Notes: generated by a model not told the origin, from the letters alone. A DNA stretch of 64,000 nucleotides from Mesobacillus persicus (GCF_900109925.1 NZ_FOBW01000003.1:62001-126000); one strand, 5' to 3'. Counted from the stretch's first letter, positions 1 through 9,027 are shown. Program-made: numbers and translations.

Positions 1-53
1 TCTCAAACGAAGGCATCATGGAAAAGTTCCATAATGCTAAATTAAGCAAATAA
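1..53 (+). CDS. rpsP: 30S ribosomal protein S16, 3' end only
   Basis: The last 16 codons and the TAA stop of a gene that begins before the window. The tail matches the C-terminus of Bacillus S16 (a Gly-Ile-Met-Glu-Lys stretch, then a Lys-rich end). S16 is a primary 30S assembly protein. The khpA start follows 5 bases later, the order seen in Bacillus genomes. The call rests on this short tail plus context. Confidence 0.85.
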   Translation, partial: SNEGIMEKFHNAKLSK

Positions 54-58
54 TTGGT

Positions 59-289
59 ATGAAAGAATTAATTGAAACAATCGTAAAGCCTCTAGTTGAC
101 TTCCCTGAAGATGTTCAAGTGAATGTCGAAGAAGAAAGTCAGCGCATTACCTATAAGCTTTCTGTTCACAAAAGTGATATGGGCAAAGTGATTGGGAAAC
201 AGGGGCGAGTTGCAAAGGCCATTAGAACAGTAGTCTACGCAGCAGGATCATCACAACAAAAGAAGATCTTTTTAGAGATTGTTGAATAG
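59..289 (+). CDS. khpA: KH-domain RNA-binding protein KhpA (YlqC)
   Basis: A 76-residue, single type-II KH domain protein. The GxxG loop that grips single-stranded RNA is visible as GKQG at residues 46-49, with flanking Val-Ile and Arg-Val-Ala-Lys as in the family. In Firmicutes KhpA pairs with KhpB/Jag and affects cell division and elongation through mRNA binding; that role is family knowledge. The start lies 5 bases after the rpsP stop with no clear Shine-Dalgarno, which suggests translational coupling to rpsP. Length equals the usual family length. Confidence 0.93.
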   Translation: MKELIETIVKPLVDFPEDVQVNVEEESQRITYKLSVHKSDMGKVIGKQGRVAKAIRTVVYAAGSSQQKKIFLEIVE

Positions 290-313
290 TAACAAGAAGA
301 TGGGGGCTAGATT

Positions 314-336
314 AGAAGATCATAAACTGATCTTTT
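314..336 (+). terminator. weak hairpin after khpA
   Basis: An inverted repeat AAGATCA/TGATCTT around a 5-base loop, ending in a short T-run. It is AT-rich and weak, so it may be only a partial terminator or a processing hairpin. The rest of the 230-base khpA-ylqD gap shows no gene. Confidence 0.3.
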
Positions 337-519
337 GGTCGGCCTCTTTCTTTATTGCCTTTTCTCTACTAAGTGACGGGCTATCTATATAGAGAAAACA
401 GCCTTCTTTATTCTTAGTATTGACACAGACTAGTATAATCCACGCATATTTCTCTTTTAACACTCGTTTCATATATAATAAACATAAAGATGAGAAAGAA
501 TGAGAGAGGATGGATCGCT

Positions 520-906
520 GTGGAAGTAATCCAGACGGTTGTGGTCAAACAAGTCCTAACAGAAACCAGTAAGGACAGGCTCCTTGCAAAATATGAAACA
601 AAAAAGCACCAGCTTCAAAAGGAAAGTGATCAGCTAAAGTTTGAATTGAAAAAACAGGAGAGAATGAAAAAGTTCTCATCTGAGGCTTTGCAAAAGCAGT
701 TTGATAAAGAAGTCCGTATACGGAATGAAAAAATGAAGCTCCTTGACTTTCATATCGAACAATTACATATTCTACCCATAGGAAGCGAATTAAAAGAATC
801 GGAGCATCAAGCCCTAGTTGTGATCAATGTGGGAGATAGATGGGATGATTTTATGCAAGAAAAAACGATTGTGGTTAAAGATGGAATCGTGGTCGAAATA
901 CGCTAG
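520..906 (+). CDS. ylqD: YlqD family protein, function unknown
   Basis: A 128-residue protein of the YlqD family, known only as a conserved Bacillus gene between khpA and rimM. The N-terminus has a Val-rich strand, residues 20-75 are charged (Lys/Glu/Gln) and look like a coiled coil, and the C-terminus is a short beta-rich domain. An in-frame ATG at 490 would give 138 residues, but GTG at 520 is preferred. It has an AGAGAGGA ribosome binding site at 503-510 with 9-base spacing, and gives what I recall as the family's length. rimM follows 11 bases later. No enzymatic motif is visible. Confidence 0.8.
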   Translation: MEVIQTVVVKQVLTETSKDRLLAKYETKKHQLQKESDQLKFELKKQERMKKFSSEALQKQFDKEVRIRNEKMKLLDFHIEQLHILPIGSELKESEHQALVVINVGDRWDDFMQEKTIVVKDGIVVEIR

Positions 907-917
907 AGGTGATATAA

Positions 918-1436
918 ATGGATAAATGGTTTAACGTTGGAAAGATTGTCAATACTCATGGGATTCGTGGAGAGGTAAGAGTAATTTCTCGCACGGATTT
1001 CCCTGACGAAAGGTATAAACAAGGGAATCAGCTTTTTCTCTTCAAACCTGGTACAAAAGAACCGATTGAACTTGTGGTAGCCAGTCACCGTGTTCATAAA
1101 AATTTTGACTTACTCACTTTTGAGGGCTATCACAATGTCAATCAAGTTGAACCGATGCGAGATGGAATTTTGAAGGTTCCTGAGAGCCAAAGAGGGGATT
1201 TAACTGAAGGTGAATATTATTTTCAAGATATCATCGGTTGTCTCGTCGCGACCATCGAAGGAGAGGAAATTGGGAAGGTTGTCGAAATCCTTACTCCGGG
1301 TGCCAACGATGTGTGGGTTGTAAAGGGTGGTAAGGGGAAGGAAATTTTGATCCCCTATATCGAAGACGTTGTGAAAAGGGTAGATATCAAGGACAAAGTG
1401 ATTTTAATTGAGCCGATGGAAGGGCTCTTGTCATGA
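918..1436 (+). CDS. rimM: Ribosome maturation factor RimM
   Basis: A 172-residue 16S rRNA processing factor that binds S19 and helps mature the 30S head domain. The N-terminal RimM beta-barrel shows the G(K)[11 protein letters not shown]-type opening at residues 7-20, and a C-terminal PRC-barrel follows (about 95-170). The ribosome binding site AGAGGTGA is at 905-912. The TGA stop overlaps the trmD start, the usual rimM-trmD coupling. Confidence 0.96.
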   Translation: MDKWFNVGKIVNTHGIRGEVRVISRTDFPDERYKQGNQLFLFKPGTKEPIELVVASHRVHKNFDLLTFEGYHNVNQVEPMRDGILKVPESQRGDLTEGEYYFQDIIGCLVATIEGEEIGKVVEILTPGANDVWVVKGGKGKEILIPYIEDVVKRVDIKDKVILIEPMEGLLS

Positions 1437-2176
1437 TGAAAATTGATGTTCTTTCCATCTTTCCAGAAATGTTTTCTGGTGTCTTAGGACACTCGATTCT
1501 GAAAAAGGCGGAGGAAAAACAGGCTGTAAGCTATCAAGTAGTTAATTTCCGCGACTTCGCTGATAATCGTCACCAAACAGTCGATGATTATCCATATGGA
1601 GGCGGAGCAGGGATGGTATTGAAGCCGCAGCCGATTTTTGACGCAGTCGAGAACTTGGTTCAAAAGGCTGAGGGGAAAAAGCCACGGGTTGTCCTGATGT
1701 GCCCACAAGGGGAACGCTATACTCAAAAGAAGGCAGAAGAACTTTCACAAGAAGAACATCTTATTTTCATTTGTGGTCATTATGAGGGATATGACGAACG
1801 GATTCGTGAGCACTTAATTACCGATGAAATTTCGATTGGTGACTATGTGTTGACTGGTGGTGAATTAGGGGCAATGGTCGTCATTGATAGTGTCGTGAGG
1901 CTTTTGCCAGGAGTATTAGGTAGTGAAGAGTCCCATATTCAAGATTCATTTAGTACAGGCTTGCTAGAACATCCACATTATACAAGACCAGCTGATTTCC
2001 GTGGAATGAAAGTACCTGATGTGCTTGTTTCCGGGAACCACCGTTTAATCGAGGAGTGGCGAAAAAAAGAATCACTGCGAAGGACGCATCTCCGCCGTCC
2101 GGATTTGCTAGAAGAAATAGAACTTCCGTCGGATATGAAAAAATTACTAGCTGAAATCAGAAATCAATCTGAATAA
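1433..2176 (+). CDS. trmD: tRNA (guanine-N1)-methyltransferase TrmD
   Basis: A 247-residue SPOUT methyltransferase that makes m1G37 in tRNAs, using S-adenosylmethionine, and prevents +1 frameshifting. The trefoil-knot SAM pocket is visible as GDYVLTGGE (about residues 137-145), and PYGGGAGMV near residue 54 is a family signature. Two adjacent in-frame ATGs (1433, 1436) are possible; the second matches the usual M-K-I-D opening. The overlap with the rimM stop implies coupled translation. The gene probably shares a transcript with rimM. Confidence 0.97.
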   Translation: MMKIDVLSIFPEMFSGVLGHSILKKAEEKQAVSYQVVNFRDFADNRHQTVDDYPYGGGAGMVLKPQPIFDAVENLVQKAEGKKPRVVLMCPQGERYTQKKAEELSQEEHLIFICGHYEGYDERIREHLITDEISIGDYVLTGGELGAMVVIDSVVRLLPGVLGSEESHIQDSFSTGLLEHPHYTRPADFRGMKVPDVLVSGNHRLIEEWRKKESLRRTHLRRPDLLEEIELPSDMKKLLAEIRNQSE

Positions 2177-2179
2177 TTG

Positions 2180-2208
2180 TTGCAGGTGTTAGTTCAATAT
2201 GGTATGAT
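2180..2208 (+). promoter_or_regulatory. sigma-A promoter for rplS
   Basis: TTGCAG at 2180-2185, a 17-base spacer, and TATGAT at 2203-2208 preceded by TG in the extended -10 position (2200-2201). It starts just after trmD and precedes the L19-type leader, so rplS can be transcribed separately from rimM-trmD. Confidence 0.65.
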
Positions 2209-2301
2209 GTTTCTTGTGACTTGAGCTGAATAGCCAGTCTTTATAACGGTGTTCCGCTGCAAATGAACGTGCAAGAGCATCTGTGGGAGGAGTTGAAAAC
2301 G
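2209..2301 (+). ncRNA. L19-type ribosomal protein leader (5' UTR of rplS)
   Basis: About 90 bases between the rplS promoter and its start codon. Low-GC Gram-positive rplS genes are known to carry a conserved structured leader (the L19 leader family), and this stretch is in the right place and of a fitting size. I did not fold it fully; identification is by position and general appearance. Role: probable autoregulation by L19. Confidence 0.55.
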
Positions 2302-2646
2302 ATGCAAAATCTAATTGCAGAAATTACAAAAGAACAACTTCGTTCTGATCTACCTTCATTCCGTCCTGGTGATACTGTACGTGTACACGTAAGTATTGTT
2401 GAGGGAACTCGTGAGCGTATTCAGATTTTCGAAGGTGTTGTAATTAAGCGTCGTGGTGGTGGAATTAGCGAAACTTTTACAGTTCGTAAGATTTCTTACG
2501 GTGTAGGCGTTGAGCGTACATTCCCTGTACACACACCAAAAATTGCGAAGCTTGAAGTATTGCGCCGCGGTAAAGTACGCCGTGCGAAACTTTACTACTT
2601 ACGTGAACTACGTGGTAAAAAAGCTCGTATTAAAGAGATTCGATAG
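2302..2646 (+). CDS. rplS: 50S ribosomal protein L19
   Basis: A 114-residue large-subunit protein located at the 30S-50S interface. The sequence follows the bacterial L19 family from end to end ([37 protein letters not shown]). An in-frame ATG at 2263 would add 13 residues that do not resemble L19. The ATG at 2302 has GGGAGGAG at 2285-2292 and gives the family length. It is a single-gene unit with its own promoter, leader and terminator. Confidence 0.97.
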   Translation: MQNLIAEITKEQLRSDLPSFRPGDTVRVHVSIVEGTRERIQIFEGVVIKRRGGGISETFTVRKISYGVGVERTFPVHTPKIAKLEVLRRGKVRRAKLYYLRELRGKKARIKEIR

Positions 2647-2663
2647 AACCATAAGTAAGTTTC

Positions 2664-2695
2664 AAAAAAAGAGCTTGTCTGACAAGCTCTTTTTT
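2664..2695 (+). terminator. rho-independent terminator of rplS
   Basis: Stem GAGCTTG/CAAGCTC (2671-2677 with 2683-2689), flanked upstream by an A-run and downstream by a T-run. It is 20-odd bases after the rplS stop. Confidence 0.92.
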
Positions 2696-2711
2696 CATAG
2701 AAATAAACAGG

Positions 2712-2741
2712 TTGAATCTCACTTTTGTTGAAATTTATATA
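2712..2741 (+). promoter_or_regulatory. possible sigma-A promoter for lepB
   Basis: TTGAAT at 2712-2717, an 18-base spacer, and TATATA at 2736-2741, in an AT-rich stretch between the rplS terminator and lepB. The region offers other weak choices (for example TAAAAT at 2803), so this is tentative. Confidence 0.35.
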
Positions 2742-2849
2742 CAAAATTATAAATTTATTGTAAAAAAAACACTCCCATCGTGTTTATGCTTTTCAACTTA
2801 TGTAAAATAGAATTATATTGCTAATGATTCTGAGATTGGTGGGGAAAGA

Positions 2850-3401
2850 ATGGCACAGAAAAAGAATGAATTATGGGAATGGATAAAAGCACTTATTATC
2901 GCTGTTTTACTTGCGGCATTGATCAGATATTTTCTATTTGCACCAATCGTGGTGGACGGATTATCAATGATGCCGACCCTTCATGATCAGGATAGAATGA
3001 TTGTTAATAAGCTTAGCTATCAGATTGGTGAGCCTGAACGGTTTGATATAATTGTATTCCATGCCCCAGAGAACAAAGATTACATAAAAAGAGTGATTGG
3101 TCTTCCTGGTGATACAATTGAATACAGGAACGATACCCTTTATGTGAATGGAAAAGCTTATGAAGAGCCATACTTGGAAGAGTACAAACAACAAGTAATT
3201 GACGGTCCTCTCACAGATCCTTTTACGCTTGAGGAAAAAATCGGTAGAGATACGGTGCCGGAGGGTCATATTTTTGTAATGGGAGATAACCGCCGTTTTA
3301 GCAAAGACAGTCGTCATATTGGTACAGTGCCAATTGACGAGGTGTTAGGAAAAACAAACCTCATTTATTGGCCGGTTGAGGATATACGTTTCATTGATTA
3401 A
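2850..3401 (+). CDS. lepB: Type I signal peptidase
   Basis: A 183-residue membrane protease that removes Sec and Tat signal peptides on the outer face of the membrane. One N-terminal transmembrane helix (about residues 12-31) is followed by the catalytic domain. The Ser-Lys dyad is visible: Ser39 in GLSMMPTL and Lys80 in YIKRVIGLPGD, and the GDNR box is near residue 145. The single membrane anchor and size are those of Gram-positive SipS-type enzymes. It lies between rplS and rbgA, as in several non-subtilis bacilli. The ribosome binding site is TTGGTGGGG, with a 7-9 base spacer. Confidence 0.95.
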   Translation: MAQKKNELWEWIKALIIAVLLAALIRYFLFAPIVVDGLSMMPTLHDQDRMIVNKLSYQIGEPERFDIIVFHAPENKDYIKRVIGLPGDTIEYRNDTLYVNGKAYEEPYLEEYKQQVIDGPLTDPFTLEEKIGRDTVPEGHIFVMGDNRRFSKDSRHIGTVPIDEVLGKTNLIYWPVEDIRFID

Positions 3402-3487
3402 GATTAGGTGCCCGTTAACAAAGCACATTGGCTGGAGTAAGAATGTATTCTTCCTCAAGATTTTAACGGATTTAAAAACGTATAATA

Positions 3488-3538
3488 AAGCGCCTTGTTA
3501 ATCCCCTGCCGAGGCTGCAGGGCGTCAACAAGGCGCTT
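3488..3538 (+). repeat. AGCGCC-type hairpin repeat before rbgA
   Basis: A perfect 12-bp inverted repeat, AAGCGCCTTGTT (3488-3499) with AACAAGGCGCTT (3527-3538), encloses a second stem CCCTGC/GCAGGG. It ends about 10 bases before the rbgA ribosome binding site. Stem ends match the AGCGCCT/AGGCGCT ends of the elements near 9.03, 18.9 and 37.8 kb. It could also act as a lepB terminator, although only a poor T-run follows. Confidence 0.75.
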
Positions 3539-3560
3539 ATTTGTTATAGGAGGTTTTAAA

Positions 3561-4436
3561 ATGACCATACAATGGTTTCCAGGCCATATGGCAAAAGCGC
3601 GTAGAGAAGTTACAGAAAAGCTTAAGCTTGTTGATATCATATTTGAATTAGTAGATGCTAGAATTCCTCATTCATCCCGAAATCCAATGATTGATGAAAT
3701 CATTCAGCATAAGCCACGGGTTGTTCTATTGAATAAGGCGGATATGGCCGACAAAGAGATTACGGCCGAATGGATTCGCTATTTTAAAGAACGAGACATC
3801 ACAGCGCTTGCAATCAACTCCCAAGCTGGGACTGGACTAAAGCAAATTGTCACGGAGGCAAAAAAGTTATTAAATGAAAAATTTGAGCGCTTGAAAGCGA
3901 AAGGCGTTAAGCCTAGAGCGATTCGTGCCATGATTGTTGGGATTCCCAATGCCGGTAAATCTACGCTTATCAATCGTCTACATGGCAAAAATATTGCGAA
4001 AACGGGAAATATGCCTGGTGTGACAAAATCACAGCAATGGATTAAGGTCGGGAATGAATTAGAACTATTAGACACTCCCGGGATTCTTTGGCCAAAATTT
4101 GAAGATCAGGAAGTCGGCTATAAGTTAGCCGTAACCGGCGCGATAAAAGATGCGATTTTAAATATGGATGATATTGCCGTTTACGCATTAAGGTACCTAG
4201 GGACCCGTTATCCTAGCCGAGTAAAGGAGAGGTTTCACCTTGATGAGGTTCCTGAAGATATTGTGGAAATGTTTGACAAAATCGGGCTATCAAGAGGGTT
4301 TAAACAAGGCAATGAAATCGATTATGATAAAGTAGCTGAAACAGTTATTAGGGAGATTCGTGGAGAGAAGCTGGGGCCTTTATCCTTTGAACGCCCAAGT
4401 GATCTTGAAAAACTGGAAATTGAGCTGAATAATTAG
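3561..4436 (+). CDS. rbgA: Ribosome biogenesis GTPase RbgA (YlqF)
   Basis: A 291-residue GTPase needed for late assembly of the 50S subunit. The G motifs are circularly permuted: G4 NKAD at residues 58-61, G1 GIPNAGKST at 127-135, and G3 DTPG at 171-174. This is diagnostic of the YlqF/YawG family. The N-terminal [10 protein letters not shown] is also typical. The start at 3561 follows TAGGAGG by 8 bases. An upstream in-frame start at 3495 lies in the hairpin repeat and is rejected. The C-terminal ANTAR-like RNA-binding region is about 180-280. Confidence 0.96.
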   Translation: MTIQWFPGHMAKARREVTEKLKLVDIIFELVDARIPHSSRNPMIDEIIQHKPRVVLLNKADMADKEITAEWIRYFKERDITALAINSQAGTGLKQIVTEAKKLLNEKFERLKAKGVKPRAIRAMIVGIPNAGKSTLINRLHGKNIAKTGNMPGVTKSQQWIKVGNELELLDTPGILWPKFEDQEVGYKLAVTGAIKDAILNMDDIAVYALRYLGTRYPSRVKERFHLDEVPEDIVEMFDKIGLSRGFKQGNEIDYDKVAETVIREIRGEKLGPLSFERPSDLEKLEIELNN

Positions 4437-4529
4437 CCAACAGAGGCTCTATTAAAGGACGGTTTTTATTTTACTAAACCGCGTTGACTCCTCAAAAATG
4501 AGCGGCATATTTTCTCGTACAAGGGACTG

Positions 4530-4615
4530 CTCAAGGAAGCTATTCAGTGTCCTGTGGGAGCAGCGGGACCGGCTCCTCGCCCGACCCGCTATTTGCTGAG
4601 CTTGTGAAGCACAAA
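4530..4615 (+). repeat. degenerate copy of the GC-rich palindromic element
   Basis: In the 230-base rbgA-rnhB gap, a GC-rich patch with the inverted repeat AGCGGG/CCCGCT (4562-4567, 4585-4590) reads TCCTGTGGGAGCAGCGGGA and later CACAAATCAACA. It resembles the inner and right-end parts of the 133-bp element at 24.7 kb. The match is partial, so the family assignment is tentative. Confidence 0.4.
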
Positions 4616-4666
4616 TCAACATTGTTTAAAGATGCCATAAAAAAAGTGAAAGTGATTTAATAAAAA

Positions 4667-5434
4667 ATGAAAAAATTGACGATTGAAGAAATAAGCCAAA
4701 CGTTAGTAAATCAGGTTGAGGCTGATGAAGAATTCATCCAAACACTAAAAAAGGATGAACGAAAGGGAGTCCAGCGGATTCTCGAAAGATGGGAAAAGCA
4801 GCAGGAGAAAGAGCAACAGTTACATAAAAAGTATATCGAGATGACCTCATTCGAACGCAGTTTACGGACGCAAGGCTTTCAATATATTGCTGGTATTGAT
4901 GAGGCTGGGCGAGGCCCACTTGCAGGACCAGTTGTTGCTGCAGCGGTCATATTACCTGAGGATTTTTATCTGCCCGGAATTGATGATAGCAAAAAGTTAA
5001 ATGAGCAAAAAAGAGATGAGTATTTTGAGAAGATTACGACTGAAGCCCTGGCATTTGGTGTTGGAATCATTGATGCAGCCGAAATCGATCGAATCAATAT
5101 TTTGGAGGCGGCTAAGAAGGCGATGCTCTCTGCCATCATCCAATTAAGACCTAATCCAGACTATTTACTGATTGATGCGGTAAAACTTGATGTACCTTAC
5201 CCATATGAGGCTTTGATAAAGGGAGACGCCAGAAGTGCTACAATAGCGGCAGCCTCTATTATCGCAAAAGTCACACGAGATCGAATGATGATAGAGATTG
5301 ATAGGGAGTATCCTCAATACAATTTCGCATCAAATATGGGGTATGGGACTGCCGAACATCTAGAAGCCTTAAAACGGTATGGAGCGACACCTTATCACCG
5401 TAAAACCTTTGCCCCTGTAAAGCAATATCTTTAA
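4667..5434 (+). CDS. rnhB: Ribonuclease HII
   Basis: A 255-residue, manganese-dependent endonuclease that removes ribonucleotides and RNA primers from DNA hybrids. The acidic active site is visible: Asp78-Glu79 in GIDEAGRGPLAGP, Asp170 in LLIDAV, and Asp205 in VTRDR. An N-terminal extension of about 70 charged residues precedes the catalytic domain, as in B. subtilis RnhB (same length). The ribosome binding site is poor. B. subtilis has ylqG and ylqH after rnhB; they are absent here. Confidence 0.96.
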   Translation: MKKLTIEEISQTLVNQVEADEEFIQTLKKDERKGVQRILERWEKQQEKEQQLHKKYIEMTSFERSLRTQGFQYIAGIDEAGRGPLAGPVVAAAVILPEDFYLPGIDDSKKLNEQKRDEYFEKITTEALAFGVGIIDAAEIDRINILEAAKKAMLSAIIQLRPNPDYLLIDAVKLDVPYPYEALIKGDARSATIAAASIIAKVTRDRMMIEIDREYPQYNFASNMGYGTAEHLEALKRYGATPYHRKTFAPVKQYL

Positions 5435-5492
5435 AATATATTGAGATAATAAATAGCCGAAGTTAATAAAAAGACAATTGCCTAACTACTAG

Positions 5493-5524
5493 AACCCTGG
5501 ACAACCTTTGTCCCGGGTTTTTTT
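5493..5524 (+). terminator. rho-independent terminator after rnhB
   Basis: Stem AACCC-x-GGACAA / TTGTCC-x-GGGTT with one mismatch, a 3-base loop, and seven or more Ts. It closes the rbgA-rnhB unit. Confidence 0.88.
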
Positions 5525-5580
5525 CACTTATAATTCATTTTTGTAATTTTTAAAAAGGCGAAATATTTCAATCATAAAGG

Positions 5581-5609
5581 TAGACAAGAAATATATCATT
5601 ATATACAAT
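5581..5609 (+). promoter_or_regulatory. sigma-A promoter for sucCD
   Basis: TAGACA at 5581-5586 and TACAAT at 5604-5609, 17 bases apart; each matches the consensus at five of six positions. The predicted start is near 5616, leaving a leader of about 105 bases before sucC. Confidence 0.6.
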
Positions 5610-5622
5610 GAAAGCGTTGGTT
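5609..5622 (+). promoter_or_regulatory. cre-like site at the sucC promoter
   Basis: TGAAAGCGTTGGTT matches the left ten positions of the catabolite-responsive element consensus (TGWAANCGNT) but deviates at the right end. It overlaps the predicted transcription start, where CcpA binding would repress. Carbon-catabolite repression of TCA genes in Bacillus is established; this site is inferred. Confidence 0.4.
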
Positions 5623-5721
5623 TATTATTTGTAACAAAATGAGAGTTTAAATAATCTTTGCAAAATGGCCTAACTCTTTTTGTTTGCGCTTTCTTGTAAG
5701 GATTGATAGGAGGATGGGAAA

Positions 5722-6882
5722 ATGAATATCCATGAGTATCAAGGCAAAGAGGTCCTCAGACAATATGGGGTATCGGTACCTAACGGCAAAGTTGCATTTA
5801 CAGTAGAAGAAGCTGTAGAAGCTGCTAAAGAATTAGGAACCCAAGTTTGTGTTGTAAAAGCACAGATTCATGCAGGCGGCCGTGGGAAAGCGGGCGGAGT
5901 AAAAGTTGCAAAAAATCTGGACGAAGTCCGTACATATGCGAGTGAAATCTTAGGGAAAACCTTAGTAACTCACCAAACTGGACCAGAAGGCAAAGAAGTT
6001 AAACGTCTTTTAATCGAAGAAGGCTGTGACATTAAAAAGGAGTACTATGTCGGTCTTGTTCTTGACCGTGCTACTTCCCGCGTTGTTTTGATGGCTTCAG
6101 AAGAAGGCGGAACGGAAATTGAAGAAGTGGCTGAAGCAACTCCTGAGAAAATTTTTAAAGAGCAAATCGATCCGGTTGTTGGATTGACAGCTTTCCAAGC
6201 ACGTCGAATCGCTTTTAACATCAATATCCCTAAAGAGCTTGTTAACCAAGCAGTTAAATTTATGATGGGATTATACAGCGCGTATGTTGAAAAAGATTGT
6301 TCGATTGCTGAAATCAACCCATTAGTGGTAACTGGTGATGGGAAAGTCATGGCGCTTGATGCGAAATTAAACTTTGATTCAAACGCTCTATACCGTCATA
6401 AAGATATTCAAGCATACCGTGATCTTGATGAAGAGGATCAAAAGGAAATTGAAGCTTCTAAATATGATCTAAGCTACATTTCCTTAGACGGAAATATCGG
6501 CTGTATGGTCAACGGGGCTGGACTAGCTATGTCTACAATGGACATTGTTAAACATTACGGCGGCGACCCGGCTAACTTCCTTGATGTTGGGGGCGGTGCA
6601 ACAGCTGAAAAGGTTACCGAAGCATTTAAAATCATTCTATCCGATGCGAATGTAAAAGGCATTTTTGTCAATATCTTTGGTGGAATCATGAAATGTGACG
6701 TCATTGCAGAGGGTGTCGTTGCGGCTGCAAAACAAGTTGGTCTTCAAGTTCCTCTAGTTGTTCGTCTTGAAGGAACAAACGTTGATTTAGGTAAAAAGAT
6801 TCTAAATGAATCTGGTTTAAATCTTGTTGCAGCAGAATCAATGGCTGACGGCGCACAAAAAATCGTTTCACTAGTTAAGTAG
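5722..6882 (+). CDS. sucC: Succinyl-CoA synthetase (ADP-forming) beta subunit
   Basis: A 386-residue ATP-grasp subunit of the TCA enzyme that converts succinyl-CoA to succinate with ATP formation. The N-terminal [10 protein letters not shown] opening, the ATP-grasp loop [10 protein letters not shown] (about residues 51-60), the NPL motif with [11 protein letters not shown], and the C-terminal FGGIMKCD are all present. The ribosome binding site is GATAGGAGGA. sucD follows after 22 bases, so the two subunits are made from one transcript. Confidence 0.97.
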   Translation: MNIHEYQGKEVLRQYGVSVPNGKVAFTVEEAVEAAKELGTQVCVVKAQIHAGGRGKAGGVKVAKNLDEVRTYASEILGKTLVTHQTGPEGKEVKRLLIEEGCDIKKEYYVGLVLDRATSRVVLMASEEGGTEIEEVAEATPEKIFKEQIDPVVGLTAFQARRIAFNINIPKELVNQAVKFMMGLYSAYVEKDCSIAEINPLVVTGDGKVMALDAKLNFDSNALYRHKDIQAYRDLDEEDQKEIEASKYDLSYISLDGNIGCMVNGAGLAMSTMDIVKHYGGDPANFLDVGGGATAEKVTEAFKIILSDANVKGIFVNIFGGIMKCDVIAEGVVAAAKQVGLQVPLVVRLEGTNVDLGKKILNESGLNLVAAESMADGAQKIVSLVK

Positions 6883-6904
6883 GATAGGAAGGAGAATCGT
6901 TGTC

Positions 6905-7807
6905 ATGAGTGTATTCATAAATAAAGATACAAAAGTCATTGTCCAAGGGATTACCGGTTCAACGGCCCTTTTTCATACAAAACAAATGCTTGAATATGGA
7001 ACTAAAATTGTTGGTGGGACAACTCCAGGTAAAGGCGGCCAAGAGGTCGAAGGAGTACCTGTTTTCAATACGGTTCAAGAGGCTGTCGCCGCAACTGGTG
7101 CAACTGCTTCTGTTATCTATGTTCCTGCTCCATTCGCCGCTGATGCGATCATGGAAGCAGTAGATGCAGAGCTTGACCTTGCAATCTGTATCACAGAGCA
7201 TATCCCTGTTCTTGACATGGTAAAAGTAAAGCGTTATATGGAAGGCAAGAAGACACGTCTAGTAGGCCCTAACTGCCCTGGTGTGATTACGGCTGATGAA
7301 TGTAAAATTGGTATCATGCCTGGTTACATCCACACAAAAGGTCATGTTGGCGTTGTATCCCGCTCAGGAACTTTAACGTATGAAGCGGTTCACCAGTTAA
7401 CACAAGCTGGACTTGGCCAAACAACTGCGGTTGGAATCGGCGGAGACCCTGTAAACGGAACGAACTTTATTGATGTTCTTAAGGCTTTCAATGAAGACCC
7501 AGACACTTACGCTGTCATCATGATTGGTGAAATTGGCGGAACGGCTGAAGAAGAAGCAGCTGAATGGGTGAAAGCGAATATGACAAAGCCTGTTGTAGGC
7601 TTCATCGGTGGAGTAACTGCACCTCCTGGAAAGCGCATGGGACATGCTGGTGCGATCATTTCTGGTGGTAAAGGAACAGCTGACGAGAAAATCCGTGTTA
7701 TGAACGAATGCGGTATTAAAGTAGCTGAGACTCCATCTGTAATGGGTGAAACATTAATTGAAGTCCTTAAAGCAGAAGGACTATACGACAAGTGTAAAAC
7801 ACACTAA
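6905..7807 (+). CDS. sucD: Succinyl-CoA synthetase alpha subunit
   Basis: A 300-residue subunit that binds CoA and carries the phosphohistidine. The CoA-binding Rossmann fold opens with [12 protein letters not shown]. The phosphorylated His is His247 in MGHAGAI, followed by the IISGGKGTA loop. Length is typical. The ribosome binding site GGAAGGAG lies 11 bases upstream of the ATG. It works with sucC as a heterodimer or heterotetramer. Confidence 0.97.
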   Translation: MSVFINKDTKVIVQGITGSTALFHTKQMLEYGTKIVGGTTPGKGGQEVEGVPVFNTVQEAVAATGATASVIYVPAPFAADAIMEAVDAELDLAICITEHIPVLDMVKVKRYMEGKKTRLVGPNCPGVITADECKIGIMPGYIHTKGHVGVVSRSGTLTYEAVHQLTQAGLGQTTAVGIGGDPVNGTNFIDVLKAFNEDPDTYAVIMIGEIGGTAEEEAAEWVKANMTKPVVGFIGGVTAPPGKRMGHAGAIISGGKGTADEKIRVMNECGIKVAETPSVMGETLIEVLKAEGLYDKCKTH

Positions 7808-7822
7808 GCTAAATGAAGGTAA

Positions 7823-7866
7823 GCAAACAGTCTCTCTTTTTAGAGGGGCTGTTTGCACATTCTTTT
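7823..7866 (+). terminator. terminator of sucCD
   Basis: A 14-bp stem, GCAAACAGTCTCTC with GAGGGGCTGTTTGC (one G-T pair), ends at 7856, followed by ACATTCTTTT. The stem is strong and the T-tract is imperfect. Confidence 0.75.
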
Positions 7867-7928
7867 AATCTTGTAATCCCTACGAAAAAAGCCTTAAAAA
7901 AGCCTTAAAAAACCCTTAGGAGGTCCCA

Positions 7929-8792
7929 ATGGATGAATTTAAAAAAAGGCTAATCCACTTAATCCACGCTAGCCCATTAAGTTGGAAAACGGTTTACACT
8001 TTATTAAAAGCAGATCCTTGTCTATCCTCACTTTACTCTCCTTCTTTTGCTCAATCGAGTAACGATAACGTAAAAATATCACTCGCTAAACTTCAAAAAA
8101 TTTCTATTGATGCCCTGCTAGACTACTATCACTCCAATGATATTCATCTCATTTCACTTTTTGACGAAGACTATCCTATGCATTTGAAAGCTATCCATCA
8201 ACCACCTTGGATTTTATTTGCAAAAGGGGATATATCCCTGCTAGGGCAGCCGTTTCCACTTGCAGTTGTGGGGAGCCGGGAGGCGACTCCTTACGGAAAG
8301 CAAGCCATCGAAATACTGTTTCCGGAGTTAATAAAATATAAGGCTGTTATAATAAGTGGATTAGCTAAAGGAATAGATGCGCATGCTCATAAAATGGCGA
8401 TTAAATTAGGTGGTAGGACGATAGGGGTTATAGCCGGTGGAATACATCACCTTTATCCGAAGGAAAATCTTGAATTAGCCAAGTTTATGATGAAAGATCA
8501 CCTCGTCTTGTCTGAATACCCTCCAGATACTAAACCGGAAAAGTGGCAATTTCCACTAAGAAATCGTATTATCGGTGGGCTAGCAAAAGGTACTTTAGTG
8601 ATTGAGGCCAAAAAAAGGAGTGGATCGTTCATAACAGCTGACTTTGCATTAAATGAAGGAAGAGAAGTATTTGCTGTACCAGGGAGTATCTTAACTCCGT
8701 CCTCAGTTGGAACAAATGAACTAATTCAACTCGGAGCAAAATTAGTTAAGGAACCGAAGGATATAATAGAAGAAATTTTTTCAGGTCTATAA
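7929..8792 (+). CDS. dprA: DNA processing protein DprA (Smf)
   Basis: A 287-residue protein that loads RecA on incoming single-stranded DNA during transformation. The extended Rossmann fold shows GSREATPYG (about 115-123), SGLAKGIDAHAH (about 140-151), and FPLRNRIIGGLA (about 205-216), plus EGREVFAVPGSI. The N-terminal 75 residues are a SAM/HhH-like domain. There is no C-terminal winged helix, as in B. subtilis DprA. The ribosome binding site is TTAGGAGG. Presence of dprA says the lineage has or had competence, not that this strain is transformable. Confidence 0.95.
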   Translation: MDEFKKRLIHLIHASPLSWKTVYTLLKADPCLSSLYSPSFAQSSNDNVKISLAKLQKISIDALLDYYHSNDIHLISLFDEDYPMHLKAIHQPPWILFAKGDISLLGQPFPLAVVGSREATPYGKQAIEILFPELIKYKAVIISGLAKGIDAHAHKMAIKLGGRTIGVIAGGIHHLYPKENLELAKFMMKDHLVLSEYPPDTKPEKWQFPLRNRIIGGLAKGTLVIEAKKRSGSFITADFALNEGREVFAVPGSILTPSSVGTNELIQLGAKLVKEPKDIIEEIFSGL

Positions 8793-8927
8793 AGCACTCA
8801 ATAACCTAAAAAAATAGGTCATTTTAAGCATATATTTCCATAAAAATGAATGTAATTTGGAAATTTTACTACAAAATGGTTGAAATTATTCGAAATCTGT
8901 TATACATTTTGCATCAGAACAAAAAAA
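8793..8927 (+). other. dprA-topA gap, left part
   Basis: AT-rich and non-coding. The only structure seen is a weak hairpin ACCTA/TAGGT at 8805-8819 followed by ATTTT, a possible poor terminator for dprA. Confidence 0.3.
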
Positions 8928-9025
8928 GCGGAAGCGCCTTGGTCAGCCCCGAAAAGCGCTGGAGGGCCGGCAGATGAAGTCGTTCTTTGACTTCTATGGG
9001 TTAGGCGCAGGAGCTGTATGAATAA
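8928..9025 (+). repeat. interspersed GC-rich element upstream of topA
   Basis: Runs from GCGGAAGCGCCTTGG to GGCGCAGGAGCTG, with an internal hairpin GAAGTC-GTTCTTT-GACTTC. GC content is well above the flanks. It has the AGCGCC/GGCGC ends of the family at 18.9 and 37.8 kb, but a different core. No ORF is supported. Confidence 0.65.
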
Positions 9026-9027
9026 AT

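Noticed and set aside
420-439. TTGACA followed by TATAAT upstream of ylqD
   Set aside because: The two boxes are only 8 bases apart, far from the 16-18 needed for a sigma-A promoter.
7397-7791. Overlapping minus-strand ORFs in sucD
   Set aside because: Both are shadows of a well-supported gene, with no starts or families of their own.
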